Positions 38,401 to 47,623 of a stretch of DNA of 64,000 nt are shown here, piece by piece. This DNA is from Dermatemys mawii (Eukaryota; Chordata; Testudines; Dermatemydidae). Location: the NCBI GenBank assembly GCA_007922305.1, contig ML677364.1, positions 19,306,538 through 19,370,537 of the forward strand. Direction: 5' to 3'. Position numbers and translations under genes: made by a program. The number at the start of each line of letters is the position of its first letter. Position 1 is the stretch's first letter. The notes under the pieces were generated by a model. That model did not search any database. It was not told the origin of the DNA and was given only the letters and a program-made list of their open reading frames with translations.

Positions 38401-41400
38401 TTTCTGTGCAGGTTATTACAGAGAAGAAAAGAGTGTTCACTGAAGAATTTTATTCATTTTGTCTCTTCGGTGGTGAAGTTGTTGCATGATACTGTATTAT
38501 TTACTCTATCTACTGGAAATGTTTACTGCTTTGCAATTAAGCTTTTCTCGAGTGCGTTGTATGCTTTTACAAAAGGATATGGGGATTGGAAACATCTGAA
38601 GCAACTTTCAAACATGAGAGGGGTACAGAACACTGAAGCTGTGTGCTAGCTTGGTTAAAACTTTTAAAAACTCACAATCTGGTAGTGTTGACTCTATTAT
38701 GGAACACCAATTTAATTCATAACAGCCATACTAAAGAGACATTCTTCAGTGTGTGGTAGCAGTTACAAAATTTAAGTATTTGTGGACTTGGCTTTCGTGG
38801 TCAGGATGAAGTATTAGGATCCAAAAGCTATGGAACAGATTTGGTGATTTTTGATCTAATATTACAGTTTGATCCATGTCTGGTTGACCACCTTGCTAAA
38901 TTTGGGCAGAAGGGGAAAGCCATTCTACCTGTCCTCAACTGTAGGGGACAGATTCATTGAATTGATGGGAAAGGAAATTAAAAACACCATAGTAAGAGAA
39001 TTACAGGAAGCCAAATATTTCTCCATAATTGTGGATTCACCACCTGATGTAGTGCTTGTAGACCAGCTCATATTCATTTTCTGATTTCGCATTCAGAGGG
39101 CCAAATAATTGGGTTTCAGCCACTTGAGAACCACACAGGAGCAAACCTGGCTGAGACTGTACTGGCGATGATAAATAACATAGGTTTGGATGTGTCTAAC
39201 AGCTGTGGGCAATTGTATGATAATGCTAGTGATATGACTGATCGTTACAATAGTCTGAAGGCCCATCTGTCACAGAAAACCCACCAAAGACTATGTACCA
39301 TGTGCTGCACATTCCCTAAATGTAATTGGAGTCCGCAGTGTTAACAATTGCTCAGATGCACATATTGATAGAGAAAAATTTTCCACAGTCTAATTGCTGA
39401 CAAGAGCCAGAGATTATTGATTCTCAGCTGTTCAACTGAAGAAGAGCTCTATGTTGTTTAAAAGCTTGTCTCTTTCACCAGCAGAAGTTGGTCGAATAAC
39501 CAATTACCTCACCTACCTCTGCTCCCCTGTACTGAACTCATTATCTTTTTTCTCTGTCAGTGCTTGCATGGAATAGCTAGAGCATTTAATATCTAAATTC
39601 ATATACAATATCAAGCCAGCAGTGTTTTGTGGGAACCTGTTAGCTGTGAATTTTTAATTTGTAGCTAAACCTATCATTCTTAATGTCTGGCTAGGGTGCT
39701 TATATTGTTCCCATATGCTGTTAACTCTTTAAATGACATGTTTTTAATCATCTGAGGACAGTTTAGGTATTTTATAACAGGGTGGGGCTTCAGGATTTTC
39801 TGTGCCTAGAACCCCAAGAATTCTTAATTTGATCCTGTTTAGCAGGCAGTAAGGGGATCAGAGTGAGGGGGACAAAGAGAGTTTGGGTGAGTAGGCTGTG
39901 GAGGGAATGGAGAAGAGCAAGGAGAAAGGAATTAGAGTTCCCAGAGGCAGAATTGGGCCAAAAGGACCCAGGGAATTCAAGAGATTTTGAATTGGAAAGG
40001 GGAAAAGAAAAATTCACTGGTTAGAAAACAGAAAAAAAACCAGAGAGACACAGGATACTTACAAAAATATTTTGTAGAATTCTTCAAAAATAATTTTTAT
40101 ACTACTCTAAGTGCAAAACTCAACTCAGGAGTACAGCCACAACTGGAACCTCCATAATTATAAAGTGCATGCCATTTCTTCTTTATAGAGCAGTCAGTAA
40201 GAAAAATGTAGTGTAGTCATCTTGCTCTCACTAATGCACATACATCCTTCCTCTTCACTTCCCTTTCATTGGACCCAAATATATCCTCCACAGAATATCT
40301 GTGATGTCAAGACTGCTTGTAAATCCCAGAGTCTCGTCCTCAGTCAAGTGTATGGCGATCTGACTGTTTAAGATTTAGGGATAATCTGCAGATTTGTTTT
40401 ACGCAGTGGGGATGTGATACAGTAACTGAAAGTTTTGATTCTCTGTGTCGAGTTCTGTTATTAAATTTTTTGCAGTGTACATAGAAGTGGAAAAAGGGAT
40501 GGACTATATAAAGAAAATCTTTTGTTGCGTGGATGTACTGTTAGGAACACAGAAGAGGTTACAGGGATAGTAATCTATGCAGGTAAAAGACAGCTTTTCT
40601 CTTTTATTTTACATGTTCACTTGGTAGTTTCCTTAGACTGTCAAGAAATATCTATATTGTTTAATGTAATTGCTTCTACAGGGCACGAGACCAAAGCTTT
40701 GTTAAATAACAGTGGACCACGTTACAAGCGTAGTAAGCTTGAAAGACAGATGAATATTGACGTCCTTTGGTGTGTCCTCATACTTATAGTCATGTGTCTA
40801 TTTTCAGCCATTGGTAAGTCCTCTTTGCAAATAAAAGCTAAGGACCAAACCCTATCCTAACAGTCACATGCTTTGCTTTACAAATTCAAAAATTAAATCT
40901 TCTGTCTCTTGATTCATGTAGCTACTTTCTTTTCTATGTACGAAACATCAGCTTAGTACATAAGCACATCCAAATAGTAATCTTTTAATAACCATCAACT
41001 GTATACCATTACTAGACCAAATCAGCCAACTATTGGGTCAGGCTCTGCCACCTTCAGTAGCAATGAGTAGTGGCCTACTTCAAAAGTAGTATCTTTGAAA
41101 TCAACTCATCATGACTTAGAGTGGCAGAATTTGGCACATGCTTAGTTGCCAAGGTAATAGATGAACACAGAGTAAACATAACTAGCCCGATACCAGTCAC
41201 CTAGGTCTGTTAGATGAAAACAGGGACTCATAATACACAATATTAACCCACCATACTTAAGTATCCAAACTTATAATATTAAAAATTATATAAAGTCAAA
41301 ATTTAAAGGACAAGTCAAAGAAAGGACTACCATTGAATTCAATTGAATTATTACTGGCATTGAAAATATTAACAAAAATAGGGAGGCATGGGTAAGTTGG

Positions 41401-44400
41401 GTTCTGGTTATTCTGTGCGTGTGTGTGTGTGCATATATATTGGTCTGTGACTGAGAATTTGGTGTAAAGGTTTGTATGCAAAACATTTCTTTAGCTATTG
41501 CTTTTGAATTCCATATTTTGTTATGTTTGGGTTTTGTTTTGGTTGTGTGTAGCACATAAATTCTGGAATTTTTCTTTGGAACCTTAAATGTATTTTACCA
41601 AAACTTCTGTGTTATTTTAATACTCTTAATTGTGTCTTTTTCCAGCTGTTGATACACCTTTTTAAAGATGAAAGTTGAGGGCCAAACTATTATTATGCTC
41701 TTTGCTCCCAGGGATTTCAGTGGGCACCTCACATAACCAAAAACAGCATTTCATCCTAACAATCTCCAATTTGTTTTAGGGTAGAATCATAGTAACAAAA
41801 GTGTTTTTTTCTTTTCTTTTTTTTCCACAATTGTTAAAATGAGTTGTGTATCCCCATAACTTTCTTAGCAATATTGTCTATAAAATATTATCTCAAATGA
41901 GAGGCCGAGATTTAAAACAAGAGACTGGAGATCTGGGGATCCTCAATTTTGGGCTGCCCAGCTTGAATCACCTTGAGAAGGGCCCTGTTTTTTTCAGAGT
42001 GCTGAGTACTCACCCTCTGAAAACCAAGCCCTTTTAAGATATCTCCATAAGTTGGGAATTCATAAATTTGTGGCATCTAAAATCACTAGGTCTTTTGAAA
42101 AGCAGAACATTTAGTAAAAATAAACATGATATAGTCAATTGCAAGTGCAGAATTTTTAGCATTTTACTCTAGATTATTAAAAATAGCTGTGGACACATCA
42201 GAGCATAAATAATGTAAAGCTTTACACTGCTGCAAAATATTTAGTGAGACAATGTCATTTTTATTTATTGTTATTTCAGTGTGGGACAAGGGGCAGTTTA
42301 GAACCTTGACAGAGATTCCTTACAAAGGATTTTTTTTAATGGGCTTTACTTCTTTTTTGTTGCTTTGTGACATATAAAGAATAGGGCCTGAAAGATTGTT
42401 AGGTTCAGGTAGGTGGGTGTTAAGGTATTGGATTTTTTCTGGTTGTTTTTAATTTGAATATCAGAAATATCATCTCAGGTCTTTTCTGGTTGGGATAGGA
42501 GAACCTGTTATATCTCTTAGAGTATATGTTTGATTTTTCTCACACCCTAATTAAAAGGGTGGGATTGCCATATCTTTGGTAAAGACGTCACTGCTTCAAA
42601 ATGTTAATACTTTCCTTGCATTCAATAGGAATTAACAAAGAAAGATAATAAACCAAAAGATTGAAATAGTCTGACTAAGATCTCTTCCCCTCTTAGTTGC
42701 TCAGCGTGTATTCTTTGACTTTTGTGATGGCCACCTTTTCACTAGTTCTCCAGTCGTCATAGTGTCTTCCGGGGAGACAAGATTTGAGCTTCCAATGTAG
42801 AAAATACATATTAAAAAATAACATTTCAGGCCTTTCTCATAAATCATAACCAAGTAGGAAAAGGCACAAGACCATTTTTTTTTTTTCCTTTGCAAGTCAC
42901 TTTTAAGGACAAATGCATACAAAATAAACCAATGCTTTTTTAAAAAAATTTCTTGATATTAATTTAAGTTTCCATCTATTTCAACTTTTCTGCAGGTCAT
43001 GGCTTATGGGTGTGGCAATATGGTGATAAGAAACCAGTTTTCGATGTTCCCGGGCTTGATGGCAACTATTTATCCCCAGTTCTAGCTGCAGTATATTTAT
43101 TTTTGACAATGATAATAGTTTTTCAGGTAACAACGTTGTTCATGCTGGTTCCTGTGTTCACAGTTTACTGATACTAATAATTACATAGAGAGAAGGAGAG
43201 TTCTGTCACCAAGGAACTTGAGGAGCTAATTAAGTGGTTAAAATACAATACAATTAAAGCATGCAGAATAAAGTATTACGTAGGCAGAAAAATAGAGGAG
43301 CCTCATTAATGTGCTAATGCTTACCAAAATGAAAACCACTCTGAAAAAAATCAATGGATAGCTGCTCCAAATTGTCTTCCCTCCATTGACTTTAGTGGAG
43401 CTGTGACAATTCACACGTGCTGAGGTTTTGTCCCAGATATTCCAGGTGTGTTGTTTTTTTTAACAAGCAAGATGGGCTAAGATGAGGAGCGTGCTTGTTG
43501 GGGAGCAACAAACTTCACACTCTGGGGGTTGCCGTGCTGCAAAAGCTGAGTTATCTGCCTACCTGAGAGGAATACCTATAAAATAATATTATATATTATA
43601 TTACTAGGACAAGGTTCATGCTAGAATTTAACTCTTTAATGGCCCCAAAATGTTCAGAATTTATACAGTGTGACGGAGTCAGACCAGAAGGATATAGGAG
43701 AGTGCTGGAAGGTAGGTATATCAGCCTTAGGATGTGCAGGTCCTTGTTCCCTGGATAGCCAAACAAAGGCTACTCCAGACCAATCAAGACACCTGGGGCC
43801 AATTAAGAACCTTCTAGAAAGGAGTAGAAACAGCTAGCCTAATTGGGACACCTGAAGCCAATCAGGGACTGGCTGAATCCAGATAAAAACCTCCCAGTTA
43901 GTCAGGTGGGCTGTGAGTGTCAGGAGCTGTGGAAGGAAGTTATGCTGTTGGTGAGTTGAGTGGTGGACAACATATCATACTGAAGGAAGGAGGCCCTGAG
44001 GTAAGGGTGAAGTGGAGTTTGAAGAAGCAGGGACTGCTGTGGGGAAGTAGCCCAGGGAATTGTATTGTGTTTTGTGCCTAAAAGGTCAGCCATCTTAGCT
44101 GATACTATTAGGGTCCCTGGGCTGGAGTCCGGAGTAGAGGGCGGGCCCGGGCTCCCCCCTTTTCCATCTTCCATACTGGCCTGTGATGAAGGTAACTCAC
44201 TAGGTGGTGACTCTTGCCAATTATACTGAGAAAGGGAGGTCACTCTGGGGCCTAGATGAGTTTCTGAGGCCCCTAAATCTGCCAGGAAGCGCAGGACCCA
44301 CAAGGACAGACTTGGAGCTTTGTCACAACAGTTATAAATGTATAGGTAAATGACTAGAGTTGTCATCATTCAGCACCTATGCACAGGAGGTGAATATTGG

Positions 44401-45775
44401 GAGTTTATGGGGTTGGGGGGGAAGTCTTCTAATGATGAGCTCTACTGTATGATTAAATACTGTGGTGTTTCAAGAGAAGTGTGGAAGTTGATGTCTTTGG
44501 GACATGTAAAGCTAGAACTGAACAGAATACTAGAAAATAGCATACTAGTGAAGGGCATGATCTTGCACTGAAGAGGGATGGATGAAATAATGGCATTTAC
44601 CATTTCTAGATAATGATTTTAATGTATCTATTAAAGAAAACTCAGAACAGATTTATTTCAGTAAGAACCCTTCACTATAGGCTTTCTTTAAATAATCACA
44701 CTTGGTACTTGTATATGTACTGTGATTCACTCCACTAGTCTAATTGACCAAGATAAATTTTATATATAACTAGAAATTTCTGCACTGAAAAACATCTGGA
44801 AGGAAGGAACATTCAACTATAAATGATGTCTTTCATGGATTTTTGAAAATCCCCTAGAAACTGTTGAATTTTTTTTCTTTTTTCTTTTTTTTTTTTTAGG
44901 AAAACTCTCTTAGCTTAACACTTTGTTCAGAAATTACAAAATATGTCCTTCATTCAACTGAACTGCTGCTCAAAAACTGCAGCTGACAACATTGCATTCT
45001 CCTTAGAACCAATCACCAATTCACCAATCATTCATTTTACCTCTCCTGTTCCTGGAAAGCTAATTTAGTGAAAGCCTGTTATTTACACAGATAAAGTTTA
45101 GAAACTATTCATCCCTTTTTTGATGCAAGATATTATTTTGTATTTGCAGGATTCTGACTGTACTGTATGTTCCTCTCCCCTTCCCTTCCCTTTTCCTTTT
45201 CTAGCTTCTTTCAAGCTCATCTTATTACCCCGAAAACATTTGCTTCTCTCCAAGCCTTGATAATCACATTTCCAGACATAATTATGGATTTCAGCTCTAC
45301 AATTGCACCATAGGCTTTTGTATTCTTCCTAATAAACTCTTTGCAAACATCCTAATTACTTTACAATATTGAATCTAAGCCTATTAAACTCTTTAAGGTA
45401 CAGTATAGTATATACACACTTTGTGATTTTAGTCTTCCATAAAGTTGATTGATATTATATTGAATTGATATAATCCAATGCCCCTATTTTCTCCTAATTA
45501 GTGTGTTTTTTATGTATTTTAGGTTCTGATTCCTATTTCTTTGTATGTATCCATTGAAATAGTTAAAGTATGCCAAGTGTTCTTCATTCATCAAGACAGG
45601 GATTTATATGATGAAGAGACAGACTCTCAGCTACAGTGTCGAGCTTTAAACATCACGGAAGACTTAGGGCAGATGCAGTATATATTCTCAGACAAGACTG
45701 GTACTCTTACTGAAAATAAGATGGTTTTCCGAAGATGCACTGTTTCTGGAATAGAGTATTCCCATGATGCTAATG
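17252..45775 (+). CDS. ATP10A: ATP10A-like P4-ATPase (phospholipid flippase), internal part, six exons
   Basis: Six exons splice in phase into about 304 residues of a class-V P4-ATPase. These enzymes move lipid (phosphatidylcholine, and glucosylceramide in some reports for ATP10A) from the outer to the inner leaflet of the plasma membrane, with CDC50A/TMEM30A as partner (family knowledge). Seen here in order: actuator domain with DGETNLK; lumenal/TM3-TM4 region with PISLYVSIE in TM4; and phosphorylation loop with [11 protein letters not shown], where the Asp at 45691-45693 is the phosphorylated residue. Stretches such as [34 protein letters not shown] and [12 protein letters not shown] match what I recall of ATP10A better than ATP10B (which has ETASLDGETN) or ATP10D. 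The N-terminus with TM1-2 and everything after the P-domain start lie outside the window. No frameshift or stop is seen in the exons, so the gene looks functional. The paralogue call is from memory, not from a search. Confidence 0.85.
20669..20999. mobile_element. Harbinger-like MITE (degraded)
   Basis: The left end GGGCCTTGTCTACACACAG is of the recurring GGCYTTGTCTACAC type. The body has internal complementary AAACCAGTTTAAAG and TTTAAACC stretches. The right boundary is approximate. Confidence 0.4.
21023..21696. mobile_element. MITE with GGGCTTGGTTAC inverted ends
   Basis: The left end GGGCTTGGTTACACTGGC and right end AAACGTAACCAAGCCC are inverted repeats. The subterminal CTTTATACTGCAATAAAGC and CGCTATAAAGCTGCAAACG are also complementary. 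A 3-bp duplication is uncertain. The ORFs inside have no family resemblance. Confidence 0.6.
21702..21965. mobile_element. Harbinger-like MITE (degraded)
   Basis: GAGGCCACATTCACACTAC at the left and TATAGACTAGCCCTGAG at the right resemble decayed inverted ends. Between them are complementary stretches around CAGCTTATACCAGCACAAGG and CTTTTGCTGGTATAAACTG. Confidence 0.45.
23882..24181. mobile_element. Harbinger-type MITE with TAA duplication, 300 bp
   Basis: GGCTATGTCCACACTAGCAC at the left and AAGTGTAGACATAGCC at the right are inverted repeats. Both ends are flanked by TAA (23879-23881, 24182-24184), the 3-bp target of PIF/Harbinger elements. Confidence 0.8.
25630..25918. mobile_element. Harbinger-type MITE, 289 bp
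   Basis: GGGATACGTCTACACAGC at the left and GGCTGTGTAGACACACCC at the right are inverted repeats. The flanks TTA and TAG are a decayed 3-bp duplication. Confidence 0.7.
26400..28310 (+). pseudogene. Decayed LINE reverse transcriptase (clade not assigned)
   Basis: Plus-strand fragments in several frames follow the order of a non-LTR retrotransposon. About 26.73-26.9 kb: [16 protein letters not shown] (RT box with YRPISLL). 27150-27347: [14 protein letters not shown], then FSDIS where a YADD-type box is expected, then [27 protein letters not shown]. 27458-27775: [21 protein letters not shown] through [20 protein letters not shown]. About 28.08-28.16 kb: [19 protein letters not shown], a C-terminal Cys/His tail. 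There are stops and frameshifts throughout and the catalytic box is damaged. An endonuclease domain was not seen. The text is not CR1 or L2; it resembles a lineage I know mainly from invertebrate and fish sequences. Confidence 0.65.
29526..29720. repeat. Possible MITE fragment
   Basis: GTGATTCCCAGCTTGT (about 29575) and ACAAGCTGAGAATCACATG (about 29688) are inverted repeats enclosing about 100 bp. They are probably the subterminal part of a Harbinger-like MITE; the outer ends are unclear. Confidence 0.4.
29745..30015 (+). mobile_element. tRNA-derived SINE (MIR type)
   Basis: The 5' part has tRNA-like text (TGGTTAAGGCACTGAACTGG, B-box-like GAATTCAATTTC). It is followed by the MIR core words TCTGTGTCTTAGTTCCCCATC and AAAATGGGGACAATAATA, and a tail with TTGTAAGCTCTTCAGAG and CAACACAATGGGACTCTGAT. 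Confidence 0.75.
31310..31575. mobile_element. Harbinger-like MITE
   Basis: GGCATGTCTACACTATGAT at the left and CGCTGTATAGATGCACCC at the right are degraded inverted ends. Interior GCCCAGGTCAGCTGATTTGG and complementary GTTGACCCAGACC-type text are typical of this family. Confidence 0.55.
32267..32969 (-). mobile_element. Solo LTR, 703 bp
   Basis: The element is flanked by a perfect 5-bp duplication GTAAT (32262-32266, 32970-32974). It starts TGTAGCAGTGCGG and ends GCCCCACTACA, a TG...CA unit with inverted ends. On the minus strand TCAGTTAGGGCCCAGCTGG followed by a TATA-like GATACAAGGG parallels the plus-strand LTR at 6220-7204, so the LTR points left. The ORFs inside (32238-32681 and others) are GC-rich artefacts. 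No retroviral gene is present. Confidence 0.75.
35207..35292 (+). CDS. ATP10A: ATP10A exon: actuator domain continuation
   Basis: This is an 86-nt exon too short to stand out as an ORF. The acceptor is TTATTCCAG ending at 35206; the frame reads [28 protein letters not shown], then two bases AT before the donor GTGAGT at 35293. Entry in phase 0 matches the previous exon. The two leftover bases are completed by the first base of the 40476 exon to give Ile. The segment [14 protein letters not shown] is strongly conserved in class-V P4-ATPases. Confidence 0.92.
35750..36295 (-). repeat. Interspersed repeat with strong internal hairpin
   Basis: The right part, read on the minus strand, starts AGGGACCTACCGAATTTACG and goes on through CATGAAATTTCA-type text, a repeat end common in reptile DNA. 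The left part holds three copies of GCAGAAGTAAGGGT in alternating orientation. The outer boundary on the left is unclear. Confidence 0.5.
35926..35982. repeat. Perfect 19-bp inverted repeat
   Basis: GCAGTGCAGAAGTAAGGGT (35926-35944) and ACCCTTACTTCTGCACTGC (35964-35982) with a 19-nt loop. A third, forward copy of CAGAAGTAAGGGTA occurs near 36082. Confidence 0.9.
37421..37542. mobile_element. Truncated copy of the fold-back hAT MITE
   Basis: It begins AAGGATCAGCAACATTGGCACG and runs through GTAAGCACCTTTAGCAGGC and TTTACCTGGTG, as in the left half of 12743-13036. It stops near GGTCCAATGG without the right arm. Confidence 0.75.
38550..39370 (+). pseudogene. Broken hAT transposase (ZMYM-like)
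   Basis: Fragments in plus-strand frames: [12 protein letters not shown] near 38580; then, at 38869-39084, a stretch ending in [20 protein letters not shown] and [17 protein letters not shown]; then [39 protein letters not shown] and [22 protein letters not shown] and the DNAS region are where hAT-family (ZMYM1/6-like) transposases carry catalytic acids. Stops and frameshifts separate the pieces. The zinc-finger head and dimerisation tail are missing. Confidence 0.65.
39395..39530 (+). repeat. Interspersed repeat end (pair of 13437-13570)
   Basis: It reads CTGAAGAAGAGCTCTATG, then AAAAGCTTGTCTCTTTCACC, then AGAAGTTGGTCGAATAACC and ATTACCTCACCTACC. It matches the minus strand of 13437-13570. 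Confidence 0.5.
40476..40582 (+). CDS. ATP10A: ATP10A exon: end of actuator domain
   Basis: A T-rich tract followed by TGCAG ends at 40475. The 107-nt exon reads (I)[35 protein letters not shown] plus one base. LLLRGC.RNT is a P4-ATPase signature. The donor is GTAAAA at 40583, weaker than the GTAAGT seen at the neighbouring exons. It is followed by an intron of only 99 nt. Confidence 0.92.
40583..40681 (+). other. Short ATP10A intron, 99 nt
   Basis: GTAAAA...TTCTACAG. The reading frame is open through part of it, but the conserved protein alignment (IVIYA-GHETK) needs its removal. Confidence 0.9.
40682..40813 (+). CDS. ATP10A: ATP10A exon: stalk and third membrane segment
   Basis: The acceptor TTCTACAG ends at 40681. 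The 132-nt exon reads (G)[43 protein letters not shown] plus one base. GHETK and [14 protein letters not shown] are near invariant in ATP10 proteins; the hydrophobic run from VLWC to SAI is TM3. The donor is GTAAGT at 40814. Confidence 0.93.
40814..42995 (+). other. ATP10A intron
   Basis: 2.18 kb, GTAAGT...CTGCAG. A short GT/AT dinucleotide run lies near 41417-41440. No gene or named repeat was recognised. Confidence 0.8.
42996..43126 (+). CDS. ATP10A: ATP10A exon: TM3-TM4 loop and start of TM4
   Basis: The acceptor CTTTTCTGCAG ends at 42995. The 131-nt exon reads (G)[43 protein letters not shown] and ends in phase 0 before GTAACA at 43127. The short hydrophilic part is the exofacial loop, the most variable stretch among ATP10 paralogues; [12 protein letters not shown] begins TM4. 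Confidence 0.92.
43127..45522 (+). other. ATP10A intron
   Basis: 2.4 kb. It carries a solo LTR (43669-44327) and pyrimidine tracts near 44870-44900 and 45176-45205. Nothing else was recognised. Confidence 0.8.
43669..44327 (+). mobile_element. Solo LTR, 659 bp
   Basis: It starts TGTGACGGAG and ends TTTGTCACA, flanked on both sides by ACAG (43665-43668, 44328-44331). A TATA-like AGATAAAAACC near 43883 is followed by GTTAGTCAGGTGGGCTG. It shares GGGTCCCTGGGCTGGAGT with the 6220 LTR. Retroelement or endogenous-retrovirus relic with no coding part. Confidence 0.65.
45523..45775 (+). CDS. ATP10A: ATP10A exon: TM4 and phosphorylation site
   Basis: The acceptor GTATTTTAG ends at 45522. The 253-nt exon begins [21 protein letters not shown] (TM4; PISL replaces the PEGL of ion pumps) and continues [24 protein letters not shown] to [11 protein letters not shown] plus one base. 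The catalytic Asp of DKTGT is at 45691-45693. The donor is GTGAGC at 45776. The following N-domain exons are not in the window. Confidence 0.95.
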
Positions 45776-46837
45776 GTGAGCCTTGTTTGCTGTCCAATGG
45801 TTTTACTTCAGTTTGATTTCAATCACACAAAGTTACTATGATCTTAAAACAAACAACAAATTTGTGATACGTGCATCAGACACCTTAATGATGATTGTAT
45901 CAGAATTGTAATCTTATCAGGAATTCTATGGGATCTTGTGTGTTAACAAGGTTGCTATTCACTGTAGGTTTATGCTTTGATCCTGCAAAACATTTAGGTG
46001 CATGCTTAACTTTAAACACATAAATAGTACCATTGATATCAATGGGACTGCCGTGCTAGATCTGTCCCTGAATGTGTAACTTCACTCCAAGATACTCAGT
46101 GTCAAGAACGAAAGGTGGAACAAGGTTGCTAGTGTGGCTTTCATGTTAACAAAATAGCAGTCTGTTGTAATATTTCATCTGTTTTAGTTTTATCCTGTTC
46201 ACTTCAGTGCCCTTGTGTGATGGGTATCTCTGAGTTAACATTCTTTTGCTGCCAAACAAATATTGTAACTGAACAGAACATCCTGAAGTAGTTGACTTTT
46301 GAAGCATTAAAATGTAATTCATTACCACAAGGGAATGAAGTTCCCCTTTAGTTGTCACCCATGTGTCATCTCGTCAACATCTTGAAATTATTAAGTGACT
46401 TCCTATTTTGTGATTTTGTGTAATTTGTATGAAGCTATTTTCCCCCTAACATTTTAGCTGTATCATTTGGGACTTGAAAGATGTTACAGTCTCAAATTTC
46501 TTTGCATACTTGATAGATATTGTGCTGGCTTTCTAAATGCAGTAATTAAGTTTTTTAACCTGCAGTTCATTATTCTTTACTTGAAGTTCTTTTGGAAAGT
46601 ACAGCTAACACATCAGAAATGGAATAAGAGAAACTTATTAAAGGTGAACTGTAAACTTAAAAAAGACATTTAAAATTGTCTGAGATCCTAAGTTAGTAAC
46701 AGAATATTGTGGAGTCTTAAGTTATAGAGTGAATTTACTTTTAAAATAAAATATTTTAAAATGGTAATTATATATTTCACTTGCCCCACTTTTCCTAAGA
46801 AGAAATCAGTGCACCTAACAGAGATAGTACAATATTA

Positions 46838-47000
46838 TTATTAACCCTATGTTACAGATGGGAATACTGAGAAAAAGAGAAGTTGCAACTTCCCCAAGGG
46901 TTCACAGTGAGTCAGAGACAGAAGTAGAATTAGAATCTACAGCACATTTCCTGACTCTCAGTTCTGTGCACTAAATAGTAGACCATACTGCTTCTCTGCA
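46838..47000 (-). mobile_element. MIR-type SINE
   Basis: TGTTACAGATGGGAATACTGAG, AAGTTGCAACTTCCCCAAGG and TTCACAGTGAGTCAGAGACAG follow the complement of the MIR core; the copy is old and diverged. Confidence 0.75.
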
Positions 47001-47623
47001 TTCTTCTTGTTTACCTGCCAGCCTCTGATTTCAGGGCATATTGTGTTCCTTCCAAGAGCTAATAACATTACAGTTAACTAAAGCAGTGCACAAAAGGCAG
47101 CATTTTATGGATTAGATTGCATCAGGTGATGCAGCACAAATACAAAAGCCTACACTTGGGTCTTAATGGGTAAGTAAAGAAGAAATTAAATGTCAAATGT
47201 TTTATCTTACAATGTATTATCATTTTCAAGTCTACCCATACTTTTGTAAGTGATTTTGGGTTACAATATAAATGTTAGAAAATAATAAAAACAAAACAGC
47301 AAAACTGACAATATCAAATTATGAAAAACACAAAGCAAACAAAATACAAATGTGTTTTTTTCTTTACCTTCTCTCATGTATAGGTATATTTATGCTCACT
47401 TGTCATTCTAGTTGGTGCAAAATTTTCAGATTGAAATGTGATTTTTAAGTTGACAAATCCCTTTAATCATAGTATTTGAATCTTTCATTTTCTCTTCTCT
47501 ATATAAAGTGATCTTGCACTAATTCTTTGCCTCTCTGTGTATCAATGGTCATAATTTTCATTGTTTTTATTCTCCACTTTCAGAATCAATGACACAAATA
47601 AAAGTTCTCCCTCAAGTTTTTTT

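Larger units (their letters stand above)
35293..40475 (+). other. ATP10A intron
   Basis: The intron has GTGAGT...TGCAG borders. It holds a hairpin-bearing repeat (about 35.75-36.29 kb), a truncated hAT MITE (37421-37542), a broken hAT transposase (38550-39370) and a repeat end near 39.4-39.53 kb. The rest, including 36.3-37.4 kb and 39.55-40.47 kb, shows nothing I can identify. Confidence 0.75.

Noticed and set aside
43920..44369. 149-codon minus-strand ORF
   Set aside because: Lies almost entirely in a solo LTR and crosses its boundary; no recognisable domain.
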